DNA of 64,000 nucleotides, from the NCBI RefSeq assembly GCF_002014825.1, contig NZ_MUYU01000005.1, positions 1 to 64,000 on the forward strand, in the 5' to 3' direction. The notes under the pieces are model-generated. The model was not told the DNA's origin and did no database searches. It was given only the letters and a program-made list of their open reading frames with translations. The position numbers and the translations under genes were made by a program. Within the stretch, counting starts at the first letter, position 1. Every line of letters starts with the position of its first letter. Shown here piece after piece: positions 56,844 to 64,000 of this stretch. Source of the stretch: Moraxella pluranimalium (lineage in GTDB: Bacteria; Pseudomonadota; Gammaproteobacteria; Pseudomonadales; Moraxellaceae).

Positions 56844-57281
56844 ATGATAAGTTATATCAAAGAAAATTTTAATTTTATCATAATCACCCTGTGGTTTATG
56901 CTGAGTATAGCAAGTGGTTTGTATAATTATAAGCATCGTGATATATATATTCAAGACATGCGAGACATTGTTAATCTCATTACTCAAGATGTAGAGGAGG
57001 GTGTATACAAACCAACATTTCGTTATATTGGCTTTCCTTATTACAACATGTCGTACCAATATTATACACCTTATGACAGCCAAAAAGCCGCTATTTTAAG
57101 CAACATCAATGGTAATGATGATTTTGTTTTAATAGGAGAGTATGTTTATGACAACAGCACATCTAAAAAATATTGCTACGGCATTTATGATATTGGTTTT
57201 TCGGAGATGTTGGATGGTTCAGGGATTTCATTCTATGTTATTTACAGCAAACAATCTGACTGCTATAAAAAGAACTCTTAG
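56844..57281 (+). CDS. candidate CdiI immunity protein, membrane-anchored, 145 aa
   Basis: The gene starts 5 bp after the end of the toxin frame, with AGGAAGTAG as ribosome site, exactly where CDI immunity genes sit. The N-terminus has one membrane helix (about residues 9-26, NFIIITLWFMLSIASGLY), followed by a polar domain of about 115 residues with many Tyr and two Cys (KKYCYGIYDIG; SDCYKKNS). No family is recognised. A membrane-anchored immunity protein would suit a toxin acting at the inner membrane or periplasm. The call rests on position, not on homology. Confidence 0.6.
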   Translation: MISYIKENFNFIIITLWFMLSIASGLYNYKHRDIYIQDMRDIVNLITQDVEEGVYKPTFRYIGFPYYNMSYQYYTPYDSQKAAILSNINGNDDFVLIGEYVYDNSTSKKYCYGIYDIGFSEMLDGSGISFYVIYSKQSDCYKKNS

Positions 57282-57376
57282 CTCGTAGGCTCGTTTGGCG
57301 ACAGCGTAACCCAGCATTTATGGCGTAACTCATTGAATTTGTTGGGTTTCGCAAGCTTAAGCACAGCCTATGAGCT
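57280..57376. repeat. REP-like palindromic element
   Basis: AGCTCGTAGGCT (57280-57291) is inverted at 57365-57376 (AGCCTATGAGCT, one mismatch), with an inner AACCCA/TGGGTT pair. It overlaps the stop of the immunity gene. A related short palindrome GGTGCGC-ACA-GCGCACC lies at 54800-54816. Confidence 0.6.
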
Positions 57377-57446
57377 ATCAAATTATGTAGCGGCACAGTC
57401 TGTAGTTGTGCTAAGACATAAACCCAACCAACCAATCCCAACCCCG

Positions 57447-57474
57447 CCACCATCTTTTTTTGATGGTGGTTTTT
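57447..57474 (+). terminator. terminator after the immunity gene
   Basis: The stem CCACCATC/GATGGTGG (57447-57454 with 57462-57469) with a T7 loop is followed by TTTTTG. Confidence 0.85.
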
Positions 57475-57481
57475 GTTCTTG

Positions 57482-57977
57482 ATAAAGCGGTTTAGGGATA
57501 CATAGTAACCGAGTGTCTAATTATACAGTTTATTTAATAATTAAAAAACTAATTATATATCAGTAGCTAAGGAATTTTTTGGTTAAAATCTTAGGTTACT
57601 AAGTATCCGTTAATCATTTTTATGTTTGTTTAGTTTAAATTATTTAAACTAATATAAATTAATTTTACCCTTTATTTACTTAACGCTTTGTGCTAATATT
57701 CAAAATAACCATGAATTGTAACACAGCCAGATTTGTATTTGGCTTTGATTGATTTTTTTCAGATAGAAAAACAGGAGCTCGCCATGACTTAGTTATAAAA
57801 CAGTGATGGATACACAGCAAAAACGCCACCAACTGCAATTGGTAGCGTTTTTATGATGAAGTTGTCTGAAGCGACAGTTTCATTATCCCAAACAGTGTTT
57901 GACTTGTCAAGCCCTGTTGGGGCTTTCGTATCCTTAAAAAAGCGAATTTATGTATTAATTAATTCTAAGGATATGTA
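57482..57977. other. AT-rich stretch before istA, no gene
   Basis: No credible frame. It holds a hairpin AAAAACGC-C-ACCAA/TTGGT-A-GCGTTTTT (57819-57852), a likely terminator, and a small AGCCC/GGGCT hairpin near 57920. No IS21-type terminal repeats were found here, which matters for the extent of the transposon. Confidence 0.6.
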
Positions 57978-59615
57978 ATGAAACTCCCCATAAAGAAGAT
58001 TCAAAACATCATCAGACAGTTGGCGCTTGGTATGAGTAATCGTGCAATCGGCCGTCAATTGATGATTTCTGCCAATACAGCACGCAAAGTACGACGGCTA
58101 TGTGAGCAAAGCTATGATGGTCAGGTAGATTATGAGCATTTGCTTAGCTTGGATGAGTTAAAATTGCGTGAGAAGCTTGGCTTGGCAATCTCAAACAATG
58201 CTCGCACTTTGCATCAAATCAAACCCCATCCAGACTGGCAGTACATCCACGAACAGATGCACAGACCCAATGTCACGCTAGAGCGACTATGGCAGGAATT
58301 CCGACGGGCTCATCCCGACGGTATTTCATATTCGCAATTTTGTAAGGCCTACGCCAAACACAAAAAATCCTTAAAACTCTCACAAAGACAACATTATACC
58401 GCAGGCGACATGGCACAAGTGGACTTTTGTGGGAGCGTCATATCCATTTATGATGCCAAGACAGGTGGTGTCACGATATCGGCACAAATCTTTGTCGGCG
58501 TATTACCAGCTTCAGGGTTGATATTTTGTACTGCCGTTGCTTCACAAGGCGTTGAGGATTGGCAATTGTGCCATATCCGTATGTTTGAGTATTTTGGTGG
58601 CGTGCCATTAAAACTGGTGACAGACAACCTAAAATCAGCGGTCATCAAAAATAATCGAGAGACAACAATCATCAATGCGTCATTTGCAGAGCTTGCCAAT
58701 CACTACCAATTCATTGTCTTACCCACTAGGGCTAGAAAGCCACAGGATAAGGGTATGGTTGAACTTGCCGTTAAGGCTGTACAGCAAAATATCTTGGCGA
58801 TGATGCGAGACCGTAGATTTTTTAGCTTAGACGAGCTCAATCGTGCCATAGAAGCACCGCTGGAACAACTCAACAACAAAATCACCAAAACCTACCCTAA
58901 GGGGCGACGACACAACTTTGATGCGTTTGAAAAAATACATCTAAACCCTTTGCCTGCACAAGCATATGAGGTGTGTCATTGGCAATACGACCTGCGTGTG
59001 AGTGAGTTTTATACCGTTACTATCAATCAAGCAGAGTATTCTGTACCCCATGCCTTAATCGGTAGTCGAGTGGATGCTAAAATCACCTGCTCTACAGTGT
59101 ATCTTTATCACTATGGCATTTGTGTTGCAACACATCGTAAGCTTGCCAGTGGCAGTAGTATCTTGTTTGAGCATATGCCCAAAAACCATCAGCTATCTCA
59201 GCAGATGCAACCAGAAGCCTTATTGCACTGGGCGGCGCAAGTGGGTCATTATACCCACTTATCCATCGATAATTATTTGCACAATCATCGCAATTATGCC
59301 AGTAATCTTAAAAAGCTCAATCAGCTTAAGCGTTATTTGATGGATAATAACCTTTCTTACAATCTGATTGAGCAAGGATTTGTATATGCGCATGAATGTC
59401 GGATTACACAGATTGACAGAGTGATTAATCTGTTTAAACAAAGAGCATATCTTAAAAGCACTCTTTCTGGCACATCACATAGCACTGCCATGAATGCGAT
59501 GGATGATACATCCAAGCTGGGCGTCGGCCACAAGACCCAGACTCATGATAATCTGCGAGGTGCGGGTTATTATGCCGATATTATGCCTTACAATCATGAA
59601 TTTAAATTGGACTAA
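57978..59615 (+). CDS. istA: IS21-family transposase IstA, 545 aa
   Basis: IstA is the DDE transposase of IS21 elements. The N-terminal helix-turn-helix has IIRQLALGMSNRAIGRQLMISANTARKVRR. The rve-type catalytic core includes GDMAQVDFCG, LKLVTDNLKSAVIKNN and KPQDKGMVELAVKAVQ, with D, D and E residues intact. The C-terminal Mu-type beta-barrel region follows. AAGGATATGTA precedes the ATG. The stop TAA shares one base with the istB start (59615), giving coupled translation. The frame is intact, so the element may be mobile. Confidence 0.95.
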   Translation: MKLPIKKIQNIIRQLALGMSNRAIGRQLMISANTARKVRRLCEQSYDGQVDYEHLLSLDELKLREKLGLAISNNARTLHQIKPHPDWQYIHEQMHRPNVTLERLWQEFRRAHPDGISYSQFCKAYAKHKKSLKLSQRQHYTAGDMAQVDFCGSVISIYDAKTGGVTISAQIFVGVLPASGLIFCTAVASQGVEDWQLCHIRMFEYFGGVPLKLVTDNLKSAVIKNNRETTIINASFAELANHYQFIVLPTRARKPQDKGMVELAVKAVQQNILAMMRDRRFFSLDELNRAIEAPLEQLNNKITKTYPKGRRHNFDAFEKIHLNPLPAQAYEVCHWQYDLRVSEFYTVTINQAEYSVPHALIGSRVDAKITCSTVYLYHYGICVATHRKLASGSSILFEHMPKNHQLSQQMQPEALLHWAAQVGHYTHLSIDNYLHNHRNYASNLKKLNQLKRYLMDNNLSYNLIEQGFVYAHECRITQIDRVINLFKQRAYLKSTLSGTSHSTAMNAMDDTSKLGVGHKTQTHDNLRGAGYYADIMPYNHEFKLD

Positions 59616-60364
59616 TGCCCATGTTAAAACAACAGATTATTGAGCAATTAAGAAGTTTGAAACTCAGCCATATGGCACGCTATTTTGATAACCATTATGC
59701 ACGTATGATAAAACAGCAAATGAATCCAATGCAGATTATGGATGAGTTATTAACCTGCGAAATCACTGCTAGGCGCAATAATACAATCAAAAAGCTGATC
59801 AAAGCTGCACAATTCTGCTACCCCAATGCATCCATTGAATCAATGCATCACGGCTATGCTGGTAAAACAGCGCAAATTGATTATTTATTTGATGATTATT
59901 GGATTGATGAGTGTGCAGCGGTTGCCATACTGGGCGCAACAGGCACTGGTAAGACTTGGCTTGCGTGCGCTTTAGGCAATCAAGCATGCAGAAATTTTAA
60001 AAAAGTATTATTTGTTAGTGTACACGAGCTGTTTGAGGACATCAGCTTATCGCAAATGGATGGTACTTTGCTTAAAACCCAACAAAAATATGCCAAAGCA
60101 CAAGTGCTTATCATTGATGACTTCGGTGTTGGTGGCATACCAGCAAATGTTTGTACGGCGCTTTTAAACATCATTGAGAAGCAATCCTTTGTCGGCGGCT
60201 TGATTATCACAAGCCAGTATCCAATTGAAACTTGGCATGGTTTATTTCAAGATAAAACTTTGGCAGATGCCATTTTGGATAGAATTGTGCATCGAGCACA
60301 TCGAGTGCAATTACAGGGAGAATCATTAAGAAAACGACACGCCGCTCGTAAGCATACAAAATAA
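59615..60364 (+). CDS. istB: IS21-family helper ATPase IstB, 249 aa
   Basis: IstB is an AAA+ ATPase that selects targets and activates IstA. The Walker A motif GATGTGKTW is at about residues 107-115, Walker B is VLIIDDFGV near 166-174, and the sensor segment LIITSQYPIETWHGLF follows. The N-terminal helical domain (LRSLKLSHMARYF) is family-typical. The start may be the coupled ATG at 59615 or the ATG at 59621. An inverted repeat (60369-60401) and the right IS end follow. Confidence 0.95.
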   Translation: MPMLKQQIIEQLRSLKLSHMARYFDNHYARMIKQQMNPMQIMDELLTCEITARRNNTIKKLIKAAQFCYPNASIESMHHGYAGKTAQIDYLFDDYWIDECAAVAILGATGTGKTWLACALGNQACRNFKKVLFVSVHELFEDISLSQMDGTLLKTQQKYAKAQVLIIDDFGVGGIPANVCTALLNIIEKQSFVGGLIITSQYPIETWHGLFQDKTLADAILDRIVHRAHRVQLQGESLRKRHAARKHTK

Positions 60365-60368
60365 TCAA

Positions 60369-60401
60369 CATGACCGGCAGATGAACAATTTGCCGGTCAT
60401 G
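60369..60401 (+). terminator. hairpin after istB
   Basis: A perfect 11-bp inverted repeat CATGACCGGCA/TGCCGGTCATG (60369-60379 with 60391-60401), with no strong T-run. It is a likely transcription stop or mRNA 3' guard. Confidence 0.55.
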
Positions 60402-60404
60402 TTA

Positions 60405-60487
60405 TATGAGAATACCCGATCACAACGAATGCGAGTATATGGGCACGATGAATGAGAATGGGTGGGCATTTGGAAGGAGAGTTTGCA
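60405..60487 (-). repeat. right terminal repeats of the IS21-type element
   Basis: GAGAATACCC (60408), GAGTATATGG (60433) and GAGAATGGGT (60454) repeat at 25 and 21 bp. They are the inverted counterpart of the left ATTCCACTC units, ending TGCA at 60484-60487. Confidence 0.72.
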
Positions 60488-60717
60488 ACTTGTGCAAGCT
60501 GTTCTCTGATTGCGGAGATTTTTGATGGCTTTTTTTAAATGGTTTGGATTGTGATATTGGCTTTGTATGATTTTAAATGATTTTCAAGCGTTCGGTGGCA
60601 GTATTATCCGCTGAGTGATTTATGGGTTATCATCATTCGTGTGCTTTTCATATTGTGGTGCATGGACATCCAACTTAGCTGTTTATCATGAGCTAGATGC
60701 TTAAATCTTAAACAAAT

Positions 60718-60754
60718 ACACGCCAAAGCTTGTTCGGCTTAGGCGTGTTTTTTT
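60718..60754 (+). terminator. terminator upstream-facing between istB flank and lrgB
   Basis: The stem ACACGCC-A-AAGC/GCTT-A-GGCGTGT (60718-60728 with 60737-60748) is followed by a T-run on the plus strand; the minus strand has little U, so it mainly stops plus-strand reading. Confidence 0.75.
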
Positions 60755-60792
60755 ATGGTAATTTTGGTATTTTTTGATTTATGGCAACTGTA

Positions 60793-61491
60793 TTAGCCAA
60801 GCCACCACAGCACCGCCATCGGTAGCCAAACAGCAGTTACTAGTCCATTGATAGCAAGCCCAAAGGCGGCATAGCGTCCTGCGGTTGGGCTGATGGTCCA
60901 TGCTTCCACTGTGCCGATGGCGTGTGCCACCAAGCCAAGCGCCAAGCCTTGTGCGCGTTCATCTTTGATATTGCGAAACAAAATACGACACATACCTGCG
61001 CCTAGGATACCCGAGACGATGATGATGAGATTTGCCATGACAAGCGGTGCTTCGATGATTTGGGCGACCGACAGACCCACAGGCGTCGTCACCGAGCGAG
61101 TGGCAAATGCCAAGATGGTATCCATATTCAGCGCAAATAGGTAGCTTAATGACATGGGTACGATAGCGCCGACGAGACTTGCCAGCACGACGATGATGGA
61201 GAGTTTTTTGACAGGTAAACCCTTAAAATCCATCCCTGCCAGTGGCACGGCAAGTAGCACGGTGCTATAACCAAGCAAGCGGTCAAATACAGGCTTGGCA
61301 TTGGCATAATAGGTGGCATAATCCAGCTGAATAATCAGTAGCAAAATCAGCGTAATCACAATGGCGATGATAATCATCGGTACGCCACGGATATAGCGAT
61401 TGAGATAGCGGAGCACATATTTGGCACTGATATGCGCAATCAGCGTCACGATAAAGGCAATGATGATGGTCGTGCTGTCAATCTGTGGCAT
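60793..61491 (-). CDS. lrgB: LrgB/CidB-family membrane protein, 232 aa
   Basis: An inner-membrane protein with about seven helices, partner of LrgA in holin/antiholin-like control of autolysis or in pyruvate/glycolate transport. Family landmarks are GYSTVLLAVPLAGMDFKGLPVKK, the FATRSVTTPVGLSVAQ segment and GLVAHAIGTVEAW near the C-terminus. Length is standard. It follows lrgA by 3 bp on the same strand, so the two form an operon. Confidence 0.93.
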   Translation of the reverse strand: MPQIDSTTIIIAFIVTLIAHISAKYVLRYLNRYIRGVPMIIIAIVITLILLLIIQLDYATYYANAKPVFDRLLGYSTVLLAVPLAGMDFKGLPVKKLSIIVVLASLVGAIVPMSLSYLFALNMDTILAFATRSVTTPVGLSVAQIIEAPLVMANLIIIVSGILGAGMCRILFRNIKDERAQGLALGLVAHAIGTVEAWTISPTAGRYAAFGLAINGLVTAVWLPMAVLWWLG

Positions 61492-61494
61492 GGC

Positions 61495-61896
61495 TTACTC
61501 CTTATCCTGTTCAGAGCCTTTGAGCCACGCCGCTGACAGCTTAGCAAATGCCCAAAGCGGAATGAGCGTACTGATGATAATCACTGCTGAGACAGGCAGC
61601 AAATCCGCACCAAGCCCAAATAACAAAATCCCAGCCCCAGCCGATACAGGCAAAAATGCAAAACCGCTATCCACAAGTAGCACGCTTGATGAATAGCTGA
61701 GCCATTCAGGCAGCCCAATCGTCATACGCACGCCAATCAGCACGATAAATAAGCTGACCAAGCCCACGATGTTTGCCGCTGTCGGCATCCCAAAATAAGT
61801 GCAGACCACCAAGGCAAGCTCACGCACCGCCACGACGATGATGATGGTTGCGAGCATACCAAGCCAAAACTTAGCTGAGTGCACGGGTATTTTCAT
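61495..61896 (-). CDS. lrgA: LrgA/CidA-family protein, 133 aa
   Basis: A small holin-like membrane protein with four hydrophobic helices and a charged C-terminus (KGSEQDKE). The pattern AANIVGLVSLFIVLIGVRMTIG and FLPVSAGAGILLFGLGADLLP fits the CidA/LrgA family. It is the first gene of the lrgAB operon, whose control elsewhere depends on membrane potential, pyruvate or glucose. No LytSR-type regulator is in the window. Confidence 0.9.
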   Translation of the reverse strand: MKIPVHSAKFWLGMLATIIIVVAVRELALVVCTYFGMPTAANIVGLVSLFIVLIGVRMTIGLPEWLSYSSSVLLVDSGFAFLPVSAGAGILLFGLGADLLPVSAVIIISTLIPLWAFAKLSAAWLKGSEQDKE

Positions 61897-62003
61897 ACTT
61901 CATCCTTGTTGGGAGCTTGTGACAAAACTTTGTCAAATTAATCGGCTTACACCTGTAAACTCTAATAAATACAAGCAATTAGCGTATTTTGACAGTTTAC
62001 CTA

Positions 62004-63428
62004 CTATCGACAAAATGGGTCAAGTTCTTCATCAAAATGTTCGCTATTTTGATTTGTGATGTTATCTTGTATTGCGATTTCAAAAGGCTCTAGCACAGGT
62101 TTTAGGCTATCGGCTTGCTCGCTCGGCAGGACTTCATCGGCATTGAGTGCATATTGCCCAAGTAGCTGTTTAAGCTTGGCAGGGGCAAGTAGCACTTCTA
62201 GGACTTCTTTGCCCATATCATCATAACTGCTGTCTGTGATGACACCAAGCCCGTGCAGGGTATTTTTTAGCCCACCTGCATGATAGGGCAGGGTAAGGGT
62301 AAATCGCTTAAGCTCACCTGAGAGCAGCTCTTGTACAGCAATCATCAGCTGATCAATGCCCAGATTATCACGAGCGGACACATAGACGCGGTGCGGTACG
62401 CCATGATCTTGATAATAGATGGCAGGTGGCTCACCGCTTTTGTCGATTTTGTTATGCACAAGTAAAATCGGCGCATCGGCTTTGATTTGTGCCAGTACAT
62501 CATTGACGGCGGCGATTTGTTCGTGGCGATCTTCGCTGGCGGTATCGATGACGTGTAGCAATAGATCCGCTTCAAGCGTCTCTTCAAGCGTCGCATGGAA
62601 GCTTTCGACGAGCTCATGGGGCAGATGACGCACAAAGCCTACGGTATCGGCAAGCACGACATTGCCGACACCCGGCCATTTGACACGGCGTAGCGTCGGA
62701 TCGAGCGTGGCAAATAGCTGATCGGCAGCATAGATATTGTCATCGGCTAGGCGGTTAAAGAGCGTGGATTTGCCAGCGTTGGTATAGCCGACCAGTGACA
62801 CGGTGGGGATTTCAGACTTTTGGCGTTTGGCACGACCTTGTGCACGAGTTTGCTTGACTTTATCAAGCTTGGCTTTGAGCTGTGTGACACGGATTTGCAG
62901 TAATCGACGGTCGGTTTCTAGCTGAGTTTCACCCGGACCACGCAGACCGATACCGCCTTTTTGGCGTTCAAGGTGTGTCCAACCACGCACAAGTCGAGTG
63001 GCTAGATGGTTTAATTGTGCTAATTCTACTTGTAGCTTACCTTCATAAGTGCGAGCACGCTGAGCAAAAATATCGAGAATGAGACCTGTTCTATCTAGCA
63101 CACGACATTTTAGAATTTTTTCAAGATTTCGCTCTTGGCTCGGGGTGAGTGTGTGATTAAAAATCACCACCACATCGCCTTTTTCGCCATCGGTGCTATC
63201 ACGAAAACGACGCACGGCATCGGCGATTTCATCCGCTTTACCTGTGCCGACGAAATATTTGGCGTGTGGCTTACTGCGGCTGCCTGTGATGATTTCGATT
63301 TCGTTTGCCCCAGCTGAATGTACAAGCAGGCGAAACTCTTCTAAATCATCAGGATCGATGATTTGATGGATATCAAGATGAACCAAGATGGCATTGTCAC
63401 CACCTTCATGTCTGTCAAAATATTGCAA
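62004..63428 (-). CDS. hflX: GTPase HflX
   Basis: HflX is a ribosome-splitting GTPase active after heat or antibiotic stress. The N-terminal domain has GSRSKPHAKYFVGTGKADEIA and LTPSQERNLEKILKCRVLDRTGLILDIFAQRARTYEGKLQVELAQL. The linker has the Gly-rich GGIGLRGPGETQLETDRR. The G1 motif GYTNAGKS lies at about residues 212-219, DTVGF is G3 and NKID is G4. At 474 aa it is longer than E. coli HflX (426), with a C-terminal acidic tail. hfq is not adjacent in the window. Confidence 0.96.
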   Translation of the reverse strand: MQYFDRHEGGDNAILVHLDIHQIIDPDDLEEFRLLVHSAGANEIEIITGSRSKPHAKYFVGTGKADEIADAVRRFRDSTDGEKGDVVVIFNHTLTPSQERNLEKILKCRVLDRTGLILDIFAQRARTYEGKLQVELAQLNHLATRLVRGWTHLERQKGGIGLRGPGETQLETDRRLLQIRVTQLKAKLDKVKQTRAQGRAKRQKSEIPTVSLVGYTNAGKSTLFNRLADDNIYAADQLFATLDPTLRRVKWPGVGNVVLADTVGFVRHLPHELVESFHATLEETLEADLLLHVIDTASEDRHEQIAAVNDVLAQIKADAPILLVHNKIDKSGEPPAIYYQDHGVPHRVYVSARDNLGIDQLMIAVQELLSGELKRFTLTLPYHAGGLKNTLHGLGVITDSSYDDMGKEVLEVLLAPAKLKQLLGQYALNADEVLPSEQADSLKPVLEPFEIAIQDNITNQNSEHFDEELDPFCR

Positions 63429-63598
63429 ATTTTATCCTTATGATAAATATTGTTATAAATAAATTTTAACCAATTAATCAGCAAGCGACAGCATGGGATG
63501 GTGATGGGGAATTTTGGTGTACCACTTACCATCGAATGTGTCACTTGGACTACATCTTATGCTATTATAAGGCATTTTTGGGATGAAGTGAGTTTTTT

Positions 63599-64000
63599 AT
63601 GTCACAGCGAGCAATCAGACAGCTACACGCACATGGCAAGACATTGGATTTGTCCACGCCAAAGGTGATGGGAATCTTAAATGTCACACCAGATTCGTTC
63701 TCCGATGGCGGTCGCTATCATGGCGTGGATCGGGCGCTTGCCCATGCCGAATCGATGATTGCTGACGGCGTGCATATCATCGATATCGGTGGCGAATCGA
63801 CACGCCCCAATGCGATCGCAGTCGGCACGGATGAAGAGCTTCGCCGTGTCGTCCCTGTGGTGCAGGCGATTCGCTCGGCGTTCGGTGATGAGATTTGGCT
63901 GTCGCTTGATACTAGCAATCCTGCGGTGATGCAAGCAGGTGTCGAATCGGGCGCAGACATCATCAATGATGTGCGTGCACTTCGCCGTGATGGGGCGGTA
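63599..64000 (+). CDS. folP: dihydropteroate synthase, 5' part (cut by window edge)
   Basis: FolP joins pAMBA and hydroxymethyl-dihydropterin diphosphate, and is the sulfonamide target. I translated the start: MSQRAIRQLHAHG, then TPKVMGILNVTPDSFSDGG with the conserved pterin/phosphate loop, then HIIDIGGESTRPNA and SLDTSNPAVMQAG. The ADIINDVRAL segment is at the right edge. The first 134 codons are present. An extended -10 box (TGCTATTAT, 63560-63568) precedes the gene. It is divergent from hflX. Confidence 0.95.
   Translation, partial: MSQRAIRQLHAHGKTLDLSTPKVMGILNVTPDSFSDGGRYHGVDRALAHAESMIADGVHIIDIGGESTRPNAIAVGTDEELRRVVPVVQAIRSAFGDEIWLSLDTSNPAVMQAGVESGADIINDVRALRRDGAV

Larger units (their letters stand above)
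54274..60487. mobile_element. IS21-family transposon with CDI-type cargo, about 6.2 kb
   Basis: The ends are inverted: left TGCATATTC-CACTCCAAATG and right (reverse complement from 60487) TGCAAACTCTCCTTCCAAATG, then CACCCATTC in both. Each end carries three copies of a 21-25 bp unit, the multiple terminal repeats typical of IS21. A perfect 7-bp duplication ACTTGTG flanks the element (54267-54273 and 60488-60494). istA/istB lie at the right. No IS21-type end is seen directly before istA, so 54.35-57.9 kb appears to be cargo inside the element. Ends were found by eye. Confidence 0.75.

Overview
The window looks like chromosomal DNA of a Moraxella-type gammaproteobacterium (Moraxellaceae). This rests on the alaS-lysC-csrA gene order, the moderate AT content, a long-tailed CsrA, and two very large trimeric autotransporters with ESPR signal peptides that resemble the Hag/MID class of Moraxella adhesins. 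Assignment to genus is an inference from content, since no 16S gene is present.

Layout. 0-10.4 kb holds housekeeping and unknown genes: a DUF815 AAA ATPase, a YpfJ-type zinc peptidase, two alpha/beta hydrolases, infA, truA, an asparaginase, asd and an LctP-type permease. 10.6-16.9 kb is a core block: tRNA-Asn, a 6S RNA gene with a textbook promoter, rpmG, rpmB, a HopJ-like gene, csrA, lysC and alaS. 17-26.4 kb carries purB, a lipoprotein, mnmA, a VapBC toxin-antitoxin pair, ispF, an isochorismatase-type hydrolase, grxD and a YgiQ radical SAM protein. 27-32.3 kb is a redox/electrophile-stress cluster: two pirins, a hemerythrin-like protein, a small acetyltransferase, a glutathione S-transferase and a LysR regulator, with a shared candidate operator. 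32.5-39.4 kb has an HMW1C-type cytoplasmic N-glycosyltransferase with a Lys/Ala-rich tail, two OB-fold stress proteins, a DUF1275 membrane protein, a BrnT/BrnA pair whose toxin is broken, folE and fabI.

39.5-60.5 kb is the accessory region. An IS1595-family element sits in the U-tract of the fabI terminator. Two trimeric autotransporters of 1715 and 2520 aa follow, each with a homopolymeric C or G tract upstream that could drive phase variation, and each with long internal direct repeats. Beyond the second adhesin lies what I read as a 6.2-kb IS21-family transposon. It has multiple terminal repeats at both ends and a 7-bp target duplication (ACTTGTG). Besides istA/istB it carries about 3.6 kb of cargo: the 3' end of a contact-dependent-inhibition (CdiA-like) gene with its VENN motif and toxin tip, frameshifted at a C-run, followed by a membrane-anchored candidate immunity gene. 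60.8-64 kb returns to core genes: lrgB, lrgA, hflX and the start of folP.

How the parts may work together: the N-glycosyltransferase modifies N-X-S/T sequons in adhesins in other species, and both adhesins here are dense in such sequons, including NVNAT tandem repeats. A surface-adhesion system with glycosylation and phase switching is therefore plausible. All functions are read from sequence by eye; no database search was possible.
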